Assembly (NCBI RefSeq): GCF_019091135.1
Contig: NZ_JAGXJW010000039.1
Coordinates: 1 to 37,255 of the forward strand
Length of the DNA: 37,255 nucleotides
Direction of reading: 5' to 3'
From: Cohnella sp. GbtcB17
Lineage (GTDB): Bacteria; Bacillota; Bacilli; Paenibacillales; Paenibacillaceae
The translations under genes and the position numbers were made by a program. The notes under the pieces are model-generated. The model did no database searches, was not told where the DNA came from, and was given only the letters and a program-made list of their open reading frames with translations. Every line of letters starts with the position of its first letter. Positions within the stretch are counted from its first letter, which is position 1. This document shows positions 13,762-20,482 of the stretch, in pieces.

Positions 13762-15840
13762 ATGAGCGGATATTTGGCATCGGCGGGCGACATGAAGCAT
13801 GACGAGACATTATGGACCCTCTATGCACGAATTTACCGCGATTCGCAGGAAGCGATCATGATTACGGACAGACACGCCCGCATTATGCAAGTGAACCCGT
13901 CCTTCTCCAGAATTACGGGCTACGACGAAGGCGAAGTCGTCGGGCTCACGCCGAGCGTGCTCAAGTCCGATTGCCAGCCGCCGGACTTTTACGCGCGGAT
14001 GTGGGCGGCCATCCACCTCGACGGCAAGTGGAAGGGCGAGATCTGGAATCGGCGCAAAAACGGCGAGGTATACCCGCAATGGCTGTCGATCTCCGCGGTC
14101 AAGGACGAAGCCGGACAGCTGCAAAACTATATGGCGATGTTCCTAGATCTCACCGAGTACAAGAGCGCCGCCTCCAAGCTCAGACTGCACGCGCAGGTGT
14201 TCAGCCATGCGGGCGAAGGCATTATGATCACGGATGCGGAGCTCCGAATCCTGTCCGTCAACAAGGCGTTCACCGCGGTTACCGGCTATTCGGAAGAAGA
14301 GGCTTGCGGGCATACGCCCGCCCTGCTGCGGTCCGGCAGGCACGGACGGGATTTTTACGACGGGATGTGGGCGAGTCTCCGCGGCACAGGCAGATGGCAG
14401 GGGGAGATCTGGAATCGGCGGAAGGGCGGCGAGCTGTATCCCGAATTTCTCGCCATCACGACGCTGCGCGACGAGCAAGGGGAGGTCACGAACTACATCG
14501 GCATGTTCAAGGACACCACCGAGCGCAAGCAGTCGGAGGACAAGCTGAAGTATCTCGCCCACTACGATGCGTCGACCGGACTGCCCAACCGGGCGCTGCT
14601 GCAGGAGATGCTTCAGGACGTCATGGAGGGCTGCCGGACCAAGGGTGAGCGGCTTGGCGTGCTGTTCATCGACCTGGTCCGGATCAAGTCGGTCGACGAT
14701 TCGCTCGGGCACGATGCGGGCGACAAGGTGCTGCGGCAAATGGGTGAACGTCTGAAGCGGGCGGTCCGCACAGGGGACGTCGTGTCGAGGCTCGGCGGGG
14801 ACGAATTTATCGTCGTGCTGCGGAGCCTGAAGCGCGTGGAGGAAGCGCTGGAAACGTCGCGGCGAATCGCGGAGCTGATGGAGCGCCCCTTCGAAGGGGC
14901 GGACAACGAGATTTACATGACGGCCAGCATCGGCATCAGCCTGTATCCGGATCACGGCAAGGATCTGGAATCGCTCATGCGTCATGCGGACCTGGCCATG
15001 TACGAGGCCAAATCGCTCGGCACGGGTCCGCAGGTGTTCAACGAGGGGATCAGCGACGCCTTTTTGCGCAAGCTTCGGCTGGAGCGGGAGCTGCGGTTCG
15101 CGGCCGAACGCGGGGAGCTTCAGCTCGTCTACCAGCCGCAGATCGGATTGGCGAGCGGCAGGCTGGAGGGCATGGAGTCGCTGCTGAGATGGCGGCATCC
15201 CGAGCTGGGCGCGATCCCGCCTTCGGAGTTCATCCCGATCGCGGAGGAGACGGGCCTGATCCGGGAGATCGGCGGTTGGGCGCTCGGGGAGGCATGCAGG
15301 CAGCTGGGCGAGTGGGACCGGGCGTTGCGGGCCGTGCCGGCGGTCGCGGTAAATTTGTCCGGCAGGCAATTCATGGCGCCGGACGTGGCGGCGTCGATCC
15401 GCGGCATCGTGCGGGAGGCAGGCTGCGATCCGCGTCAGATCGTGCTCGAGATCACGGAGAGCTTCGGCATCGTCGATATGGAGCCGGTCATCGCCGTGCT
15501 ACGTGAGCTGAGGGCGGCGGGCTTCCGCATCGCGATCGACGACTTCGGCAAAGGCTACTCGGCGCTCGGGTACTTGAAGCAGCTGCCGATCGACATTTTG
15601 AAGATCGACAAGAGCTTCCTGACCGAGCTGACCACGGATCCGAAAAGCGAGGCGCTCACGCGCGCCATCATCCAAATGGCGCAAGGCATGGAGCTCCGCG
15701 TCATCGCAGAAGGCGTAGAGACGCCCGCGCAGATGGCCCGCCTGCGGGAGCTGCGCTGCGACATCGCGCAGGGCTACTACATCGACCGGCCGATGCCGGC
15801 GACGGAGTTGGAGGTCGGCTATTTGACGCCGGGGAGATGA
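13762..15840 (+). CDS. PAS-PAS-GGDEF-EAL protein (c-di-GMP turnover or sensing)
   Basis: 692 residues, no membrane segment, so a cytoplasmic sensor. Two PAS domains (about 22-135 and 143-256) each end in an EIWNRRKxGExYP block and MFLDLTEYK or MFKDTTERK linkers. GGDEF domain about 262-425: motif GGDEF at 345-349 and inhibitory site RTGD at 336-339 are intact, but the first metal loop reads FIDLVRIKSVDDSLGH, where DLD normally ends in Asp (Val306 here) and the guanine-contacting Asn is Asp312. EAL domain about 437-685: the signature is ESL (472-474), while Asn531, Glu563, Asp593-Asp594, Lys614 and Glu653 are present. It may therefore be mainly a phosphodiesterase. The ATG at 13762 is seven bases from GGAGG; one at 13756 is too close. 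Confidence 0.93.
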   Translation: MSGYLASAGDMKHDETLWTLYARIYRDSQEAIMITDRHARIMQVNPSFSRITGYDEGEVVGLTPSVLKSDCQPPDFYARMWAAIHLDGKWKGEIWNRRKNGEVYPQWLSISAVKDEAGQLQNYMAMFLDLTEYKSAASKLRLHAQVFSHAGEGIMITDAELRILSVNKAFTAVTGYSEEEACGHTPALLRSGRHGRDFYDGMWASLRGTGRWQGEIWNRRKGGELYPEFLAITTLRDEQGEVTNYIGMFKDTTERKQSEDKLKYLAHYDASTGLPNRALLQEMLQDVMEGCRTKGERLGVLFIDLVRIKSVDDSLGHDAGDKVLRQMGERLKRAVRTGDVVSRLGGDEFIVVLRSLKRVEEALETSRRIAELMERPFEGADNEIYMTASIGISLYPDHGKDLESLMRHADLAMYEAKSLGTGPQVFNEGISDAFLRKLRLERELRFAAERGELQLVYQPQIGLASGRLEGMESLLRWRHPELGAIPPSEFIPIAEETGLIREIGGWALGEACRQLGEWDRALRAVPAVAVNLSGRQFMAPDVAASIRGIVREAGCDPRQIVLEITESFGIVDMEPVIAVLRELRAAGFRIAIDDFGKGYSALGYLKQLPIDILKIDKSFLTELTTDPKSEALTRAIIQMAQGMELRVIAEGVETPAQMARLRELRCDIAQGYYIDRPMPATELEVGYLTPGR

Positions 15841-15885
15841 GGTCGGCGGCTCAGGTCGATTAAAGGCAGAACATGACCCCATAAC

Positions 15886-15919
15886 ATCCGTCGGGCTGCA
15901 TAAGCCGGCGGATTTTTTT
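15886..15919 (+). terminator. Terminator of the STAS/GGDEF-EAL operon
   Basis: ATCCGTCGGGCT and AGCCGGCGGAT form a hairpin with one bulge and one G-U pair, followed by seven T. It lies 46 bp after the stop codon. Confidence 0.85.
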
Positions 15920-15958
15920 ATGTCATATCTGACAAACGACTCACCCGCCCCCCGAAGA

Positions 15959-16223
15959 AAGTCTCGACCAGAAACAAACCGCGTCAGACGTCTCGCCTAC
16001 CACGGGGGGAAGTCTCGATTAGGAACAAACCGCGTTTGACGCTTCGCCGACCACGGAAGAAAGTCTCGGTTAGGAACAAATCGCGTCTGACGCCTCGCCT
16101 ACCTCGGAAGAAAGTCTCGACCAGGAACAAACTGCGCTTGACGTCTCATTCGCCCCTGAAGGAAGTCTCGATCAGGAATAAAGCGCGCGCCTGACGCTTC
16201 GCCAACCTCGAAGGGAAGTCTCG
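15959..16223. repeat. 51-bp tandem repeat array (five units plus a partial)
   Basis: AAGTCTCG recurs at 15959, 16010, 16061, 16112, 16163 and 16216, spacing 51, 51, 51, 51 and 53. Units share AAGTCTCG(A/G)(C/T)(C/T)AGGAACAAA, then GCGtctGACG and a TCGCC block; the third copy has the near-palindrome GCGTCTGACGC. No reading frame with a start and ribosome binding site covers it. It lies after the terminator of the GGDEF-EAL gene and before the promoter region of the DUF6157 gene. The rest of 15841-16327 shows nothing else except a possible promoter near 16247. Confidence 0.85.
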
Positions 16224-16246
16224 CTGCCTCGCCATGAAGAGACCGA

Positions 16247-16275
16247 TTGTGCGGCGCGCCAGGATATGTTACTTT
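16247..16275 (+). promoter_or_regulatory. Candidate promoter of the DUF6157 gene
   Basis: TTGTGC (16247-16252), 17 bp, TACTTT (16270-16275). It would give a leader of about 45 bp. It is a weak match placed correctly. Confidence 0.3.
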
Positions 16276-16327
16276 CATGCCATGAGGAAATGTCCCGCGT
16301 TTACACGCTGAAGAGGAGGTTCCCGCC

Positions 16328-16753
16328 GTGGAATGGAACTACTACAACACCTTTATTGCCGTAGCTGACGACTGCCCCGTCGAGCACGGCGCAGTGCCGC
16401 CGGACAAGGCGGCCGGCAAGACGAAGCCGCGCATCGAATACGACATGATCGCCGGCGAGCCTTACGCACACACGCAGGAAGAGATTTTGTACGAGACCTA
16501 CGTTCGCCACAAGCAGCTCTCGCCCGAGGAGCGGGATGCGCGCGAAGCGGAGATGCGGTCCGAATTCTACGGTAAGCCCAAAGCTTGCATGCGGGCCTCG
16601 ATGCTGCCGAAGAAGTATGGCTGGGGCTTGCACTTCAACGCCGAGGGGAAGGTTGCACTCGTGCCCAAGGAATCGGAGGACTACGGCCGGTTCGCGGACG
16701 GTGAGATCGAAGGCGTGAGGGTGCTCAAGGCGATGCGCAATAAAAAGGCTTGA
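16328..16753 (+). CDS. DUF6157 family protein
   Basis: 141 residues, no signal peptide or membrane segment. N-terminus MEWNYYNTFIAVADDCPV and the central IEYDMIAGEPYAHTQEEILYETY are characteristic of DUF6157, followed by SPEERDAREAEMRSEF, LPKKYGWGLHFNAEGKVAL and a C-terminal GVRVLKAMRNKKA. The function is unknown; family members are short single-domain cytoplasmic proteins. The start is GTG at 16328, eight bases after AGGAGG, and no other start fits the site. It stands alone between a repeat array and a bidirectional terminator, so context gives no role. Confidence 0.85.
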   Translation: MEWNYYNTFIAVADDCPVEHGAVPPDKAAGKTKPRIEYDMIAGEPYAHTQEEILYETYVRHKQLSPEERDAREAEMRSEFYGKPKACMRASMLPKKYGWGLHFNAEGKVALVPKESEDYGRFADGEIEGVRVLKAMRNKKA

Positions 16754-16805
16754 CGGGGAGAGACGAACGGGTGCAAGCGTGCGCCTGCCGGTCAAGCGCG
16801 CGTCA

Positions 16806-16842
16806 AAAAGGCTTGAGCCGTCCAAGCGGGCTCAAGCCTTTT
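16806..16842. terminator. Bidirectional terminator between DUF6157 and the exonuclease
   Basis: A perfect 14-bp stem: 16806-16819 (AAAAGGCTTGAGCC) with 16829-16842. It has T and A runs on both flanks and lies between convergent genes. Confidence 0.9.
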
Positions 16843-16880
16843 AATGTTGGCCGCGATTGCGCTACAGCCGGCTCTATCGG

Positions 16881-17768
16881 TCAGTCCGCGTCTTCCGCGC
16901 TCTGCTCGCCGACATCCGTCTCCACGGTGTTTGCGCCCGGCGCTTCGGCGTCAGCCTTCGCCCCGGCTTCCCGCGTTTCGCCTTGACGATCCGCGCTTTT
17001 AGGCTTAGGCGGCCTGGGCGGCTTTGCCGTCTCCGCTTCGAAGTAAGCCTTCAGCTCCGCTGCCTTGCGCGGATCGGAGAGGTCGATCTTGCCGGCAAGC
17101 ACATGCTCCGTCAGCAGCTCCCAATTCATCGCGAACTTCTGCGATTGAGCGAGCCGGATCGCATTTTTGACCGTGCGCCGTTCCTTCGCGTTGCTGAACG
17201 TGTCCTTGTACTGCTTCGCGTCCTTCTCGGGATCGAGCTTGGCGAACGTCTTGCGGAAAATCTCCGCCGTCATCCGCGCGTCGTCCAGCGCCCGGTGAGC
17301 CGAGCCCTCGGACGCTATGCCGAGCTCCTCGAGCGCCGCTTCGACGCTGACGTCGTTGGTTAGCCCATGGCTGCGCAGGTATACCTTGAGCAAGTCGTAG
17401 TAGACGGCGGACATCCAGTAGGCATCGTCCAGCTTGTGCATGCGCGTATCGAGCACGATCCGCTTGAAGTCTTCGCCGCCCCAAGTGACGAACCGGCACG
17501 CCTCGCTGCGGCCGAGCCACGCCAGAAACGACCGGATGACGGGCACGAAGCCCTCTGCGCGGTCAATATCCTCCTGCGGGATGCCGGTTTTTTTCTTAAT
17601 GAAGCTGTTCAGCTTGGAAAAGTAGACGGGCTTGATGAGCGCCGAAAACTCGTCCACCGCCTCCAGCGCGTCGTTCAGCCGCACCGCCCCGATCTCGATC
17701 ACTTCCATGGGCAGCTCGCTCGCGAATTTGCGCCCGTTGAATTCGATATCCAGTATGATGTAGTCCAC
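16881..17768 (-). CDS. DEDDh 3'-5' exonuclease (RNase T / KapD-like)
   Basis: 295 residues. Exonuclease domain in about residues 1-180: DIEFNG with Asp7 and Glu9 (ExoI), VTWGGEDFKRIVLD with Asp100 (ExoII), and AHRALDDARMTAEIF with His158 and Asp163 (ExoIII), the DEDDh set. The N-terminal half resembles KapD of B. subtilis, described as an inhibitor of the KinA sporulation pathway, but this protein is about 90 residues longer and ends in a Pro/Lys/Glu-rich disordered tail (AKPPRPPKPKSADRQGE). It could also act in RNA or DNA end trimming. Start is GTG at 17768, eight bases after CGGAGG. Monocistronic. Confidence 0.82.
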   Translation of the reverse strand: MDYIILDIEFNGRKFASELPMEVIEIGAVRLNDALEAVDEFSALIKPVYFSKLNSFIKKKTGIPQEDIDRAEGFVPVIRSFLAWLGRSEACRFVTWGGEDFKRIVLDTRMHKLDDAYWMSAVYYDLLKVYLRSHGLTNDVSVEAALEELGIASEGSAHRALDDARMTAEIFRKTFAKLDPEKDAKQYKDTFSNAKERRTVKNAIRLAQSQKFAMNWELLTEHVLAGKIDLSDPRKAAELKAYFEAETAKPPRPPKPKSADRQGETREAGAKADAEAPGANTVETDVGEQSAEDAD

Positions 17769-17862
17769 GTTGGCGACCTCCGAATTGTCCAGATACCCTT
17801 ATCTTATCAAAAATCCGAAAGCAAAGCCCTCCGCAACGCTAAAGCTTTTAGGAAGTAAAGCA

Positions 17863-17892
17863 TTGACAAGGGGTATCTGGGCATGATATTTA
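17863..17892 (+). promoter_or_regulatory. Promoter of the TetR-family gene
   Basis: TTGACA (17863-17868), 18 bp, TATTTA (17887-17892) with an upstream TG (extended -10). The operator at 17890-17907 overlaps the -10, which fits autorepression. Confidence 0.65.
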
Positions 17893-17907
17893 TTAATCAA
17901 TAAATAA
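17890..17907. promoter_or_regulatory. Candidate TetR-type operator 1
   Basis: TTATTAATCAATAAATAA differs from the perfect palindrome at 18549-18566 at only 2 of 18 positions. It overlaps the -10 of the regulator's promoter. Confidence 0.65.
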
Positions 17908-17929
17908 ATTTGATTTGGAGTTGCGGCAC

Positions 17930-18460
17930 ATGACACCCAGGGACGAAGCAGCCTCTGCATCGCGCAAAGAGCAAATTCTCGACGCGGCCGCCGAGTTGTT
18001 CGCGCTTCAAGGCTTTTACAAGACGACGACGGCGCTGGTCGCGAAGGCGGTTGGCGTGACGCAGCCCTATGTGTTCCATTTTTTCGGAACGAAGGAGGAG
18101 TTGTTCCTTGCCGTGTTGGACCGCGGCTATCGCAGGCTGGTGCACGCTTTTTCCGCAGTGGAGAGTCCGCCCGAGGAGTTGGTTGACCGCATGGGCTGCG
18201 CGTTCAAGGATTTGCTTGGCACCCATCGCAACGAGATCCTGCTTCTCATGCAAGCCTACGCCATCCCGGAGACGGCGATCCGCCAGGAAGTGAAGTCGAA
18301 GTTCGACGAGATTCACCGGATGGTCGGCAGTCGATTTGCGCAGGCGGGCATTCCCCATGCGTCCGGCGAAGCCGGCATGTTCATCAGCATAGGCCTCCTC
18401 ATCGCACTCTCGGAAATGTTGGAGCTGCCCAAGCTGCTCCCGTGGTACGAACCCGAGTAA
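17930..18460 (+). CDS. TetR/AcrR-family transcriptional repressor
   Basis: 176 residues. N-terminal helix-turn-helix: ILDAAAELFALQGFYKTTTA followed by VAKAVGVTQPYVFHFFGTKEELF, the TetR signature. The C-terminal helical domain (about 65-176) would bind an inducer, unknown here. The ATG at 17930 follows TTTGGAG; a TTG at 17915 is in frame but lies inside that region. It is followed 117 bp later by an MFS efflux pump, and near-identical palindromes stand before both genes, so it most likely represses itself and the pump. Confidence 0.9.
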   Translation: MTPRDEAASASRKEQILDAAAELFALQGFYKTTTALVAKAVGVTQPYVFHFFGTKEELFLAVLDRGYRRLVHAFSAVESPPEELVDRMGCAFKDLLGTHRNEILLLMQAYAIPETAIRQEVKSKFDEIHRMVGSRFAQAGIPHASGEAGMFISIGLLIALSEMLELPKLLPWYEPE

Positions 18461-18548
18461 AGCGCGGTGCGACCGCGAGCAGCAGGAGAGGGACCGTAAG
18501 TCGTTACCGCCAGGCAGAGGCGCTTGGCGGTTGCATTAGAGCATTAAT

Positions 18549-18566
18549 TTATTTATCGATAAATAA
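18549..18566. promoter_or_regulatory. Candidate TetR-type operator 2 (perfect palindrome)
   Basis: TTATTTATCGATAAATAA is an 18-bp perfect palindrome that ends just before the ribosome binding site of the MFS gene. It matches operator 1 at 16 of 18 positions. Confidence 0.7.
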
Positions 18567-18577
18567 GGAGTGGTAAA

Positions 18578-20011
18578 ATGTCAACGATGTCAACTTTGCA
18601 AAGAAACCGGATGCTGGTCGTCGTCTGTCTGGCGCTGTTCATGGTCATGCTGGATACGCTGGTGCTCGGCGTGGCGCTGCCGTCGATCCAAAAGTCGTTC
18701 GACGCGGGCCTCGCGGAGCTTGAATGGTTCACCAACGGCTACACGCTGACCTTTGCCGTGCTGCTGATCCCATTCGGCATGCTGGGAGAACGGTTTGGAC
18801 GCAAAAGAATGTTCCTGATCGGCATCGCGATCTTCACGTTAGGCTCGCTGGCCTCCGCGCTCAGCACGCATGCGCTGGGTCTTACGCTGGCGAGAGCGCT
18901 GCAAGGCATTGGCGGCGCGGCCATCACGCCGATCAGCCTTACGCTGGTCAGCGCGGCGTTCCCGGCCAAGTACAGAGCCGCTGCGATCGGCATCGTATCG
19001 GGCGTGTCCGGGCTCGGACTCGCCACGGGGCCGCTCGTCGGCGGGCTCATCGTGAACGGCTCGCCCTGGCAGACGATTTTTTGGATCAACGTTCCGGTCG
19101 GCGCACTCGCCGTCGCGTTCGGCTTGCTCTGGATCCGCGAATCCAAAGGCGAGGAGAAACGTCTCGATCTGTTCGGCCTGGTGCTCATCGCCGCTTCGCT
19201 GCTCGGCATCGTATTCGGACTCGTTCGGGGCAACGAAGCCGGCTGGGGCGAATTCGAAGTTTGGGGCCCGCTCGCGGGAGGCCTGCTGCTGCTCCCCGCT
19301 TTCGTCGCCTGGGAATGGCGCCATCCGTACCCGCTCCTATCGCTTCGCCTGTTCAAGAGCCGTGACTACTCAGCGCTGATCGCGGTCGGATTTTGGCTGT
19401 ACGCCGGCATCTTCGGGGCGATCTTCTTGCTCACGCTGTTCCTTCAACAAGCGCAGGGCTACTCCGCGCTCGGCGCGGGTGTCCGCGAGATGGCCTGGAC
19501 CGGCGCCACGATGGTCGCCGCACCGCTGGCGGGGATCGTCATCGGACGCCTGGGCACCCGCCGCGTACTGCTCGCCGGCCTGCTGCTGCAGACAGCCGCG
19601 CTCCTGTTGTTCGCGATCCTTATTGTCGTGAACGGCCCCGTATTCTCCTTCGCCTACCTGGCGCCCGCGATGGTGCTGGCCGGACTCGGCATGGGGCTCA
19701 GCATGACGCCGTTGTCCGAAGGCGTGCTCTCCGCCGTGCCGGAGTCGTCTTCCGGCGAGGCGAGCGGCGTCGCCAACGCTACGCGGGAGCTCGGCGGCGT
19801 ATTCGGCATCGCCATCGGCAGCCTCGTGTTCAAGCAGGGCGGCGAGATCGCAACGCCCGACCAGTTCGGGGCGCATCTGACGCCCGTGCTGTACGTCTAC
19901 GCGGCCATGCTCGGCGCCGCATTCCTCGCGACGCTGCTGTTCTACAAGCGATCCCAGCTTGAGGCGGGCGAGTCGGGCAAAGTGCTGCCAGCCGGCGCGG
20001 CCGCGGAATAA
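18578..20011 (+). CDS. MFS drug efflux transporter, DHA2 (14-helix) family
   Basis: 477 residues with about 14 hydrophobic segments. DHA2 marks: TM1 motif LDTLVLGVALPSIQ (motif D1-like, with Asp in the membrane), motif A GMLGERFGRKRM in the first cytoplasmic loop, motif B LARALQGIGGA, and motif C GVSGLGLATGPLVGG, the antiporter motif. Closest in style to EmrB/QacA-type proton-driven exporters of drugs or antiseptics. AAGGAGTGG precedes the ATG. The preceding TetR-type gene and shared operator suggest substrate-induced expression. A terminator follows 33 bp after the stop. Confidence 0.92.
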   Translation: MSTMSTLQRNRMLVVVCLALFMVMLDTLVLGVALPSIQKSFDAGLAELEWFTNGYTLTFAVLLIPFGMLGERFGRKRMFLIGIAIFTLGSLASALSTHALGLTLARALQGIGGAAITPISLTLVSAAFPAKYRAAAIGIVSGVSGLGLATGPLVGGLIVNGSPWQTIFWINVPVGALAVAFGLLWIRESKGEEKRLDLFGLVLIAASLLGIVFGLVRGNEAGWGEFEVWGPLAGGLLLLPAFVAWEWRHPYPLLSLRLFKSRDYSALIAVGFWLYAGIFGAIFLLTLFLQQAQGYSALGAGVREMAWTGATMVAAPLAGIVIGRLGTRRVLLAGLLLQTAALLLFAILIVVNGPVFSFAYLAPAMVLAGLGMGLSMTPLSEGVLSAVPESSSGEASGVANATRELGGVFGIAIGSLVFKQGGEIATPDQFGAHLTPVLYVYAAMLGAAFLATLLFYKRSQLEAGESGKVLPAGAAAE

Positions 20012-20043
20012 GAAGAAGCGACGGATAAATCCATGTATGCGCG

Positions 20044-20077
20044 AAGAACGGTCGAAGCTTTTCGGCCGTTCTTTTTA
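20044..20077 (+). terminator. Terminator of the MFS gene
   Basis: AAGAACGG (20044-20051) pairs with CCGTTCTT (20066-20073), with inner pairing CGAA/TTCG, followed by a T-rich tail. Confidence 0.8.
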
Positions 20078-20098
20078 TCTTGTTAGAAAGTATAAAAT

Positions 20099-20174
20099 CG
20101 ACAGGTAACGCTGTACAGCGCCTCTTCGGCGCGGAATACGCCGCACGCCCGACAGGCAACGCTGTACAGCGCCT
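20099..20174. repeat. Direct repeat with 51-bp period and a 12-bp palindrome
   Basis: A 25-bp sequence (CGACAGG, one variable base, AACGCTGTACAGCGCCT) occurs at 20099-20123 and 20150-20174, 24 of 25 identical, 51 bp apart. Each holds the perfect palindrome CGCTGTACAGCG. No gene with a ribosome binding site covers it. The rest of 20012-20482 holds the MFS terminator and the mtl control region. Confidence 0.8.
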
Positions 20175-20347
20175 TATGCCCCCTACTAGTATCGCCGCGC
20201 GATACGAGATAGGGGATTATGCTGAAAAGCTCCCTCGCGCAGCAGCGTCCAATAGCCCCGTTCATTCACGGTGAAGATGCTCTCCGTCGGTCCGTTCAAG
20301 TACTAGAACCCGCCCGCTAGCTGCATGCTCATAAAATCATCAAATGC

Positions 20348-20367
20348 TGTCAACAGTATGATTGACA
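20348..20367. promoter_or_regulatory. Candidate MtlR operator upstream of mtlA
   Basis: TGTCAA (20348-20353), 8 bp, TTGACA (20362-20367): a perfect inverted repeat centred about 64 bp before the expected transcription start, a position used by activators. MtlR proteins of Bacilli activate mtlA from such upstream sites. The exact consensus is not recalled, so the assignment rests on position and symmetry. Confidence 0.4.
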
Positions 20368-20386
20368 AATTCGCGGTTTCCTTCTG

Positions 20387-20415
20387 TTGCTGCGGGGGTG
20401 GGCGAGGGGTACTAT
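20387..20415 (+). promoter_or_regulatory. Promoter of the mtl-pts operon
   Basis: TTGCTG (20387-20392), 17 bp, TACTAT (20410-20415), start expected near 20422, about 60 bp before the mtlA start codon. Confidence 0.55.
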
Positions 20416-20482
20416 AAACGCATATCGACCGCTGGCGGAGTGCCGGGAAAAGAAAGCGGTTAATTTTAAGGAGGAACCCGAA

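Noticed and set aside
15959..16223. CRISPR array
   Set aside because: The 51-bp units have no alternation of constant repeat and unique spacer; all of the unit is similar from copy to copy, and no cas gene is near.
20083..20265. 60-codon minus-strand frame with ALYSV repeats
   Set aside because: It reads through the 51-bp repeat, no ribosome binding site is seen, and the repeat palindromes explain the peptide repeat.
20450..20464. Possible catabolite-responsive element (AAGAAAGCGGTTAAT) in the mtlA leader
   Set aside because: The position would suit CcpA, but two conserved positions are wrong and the right half of the palindrome is missing.
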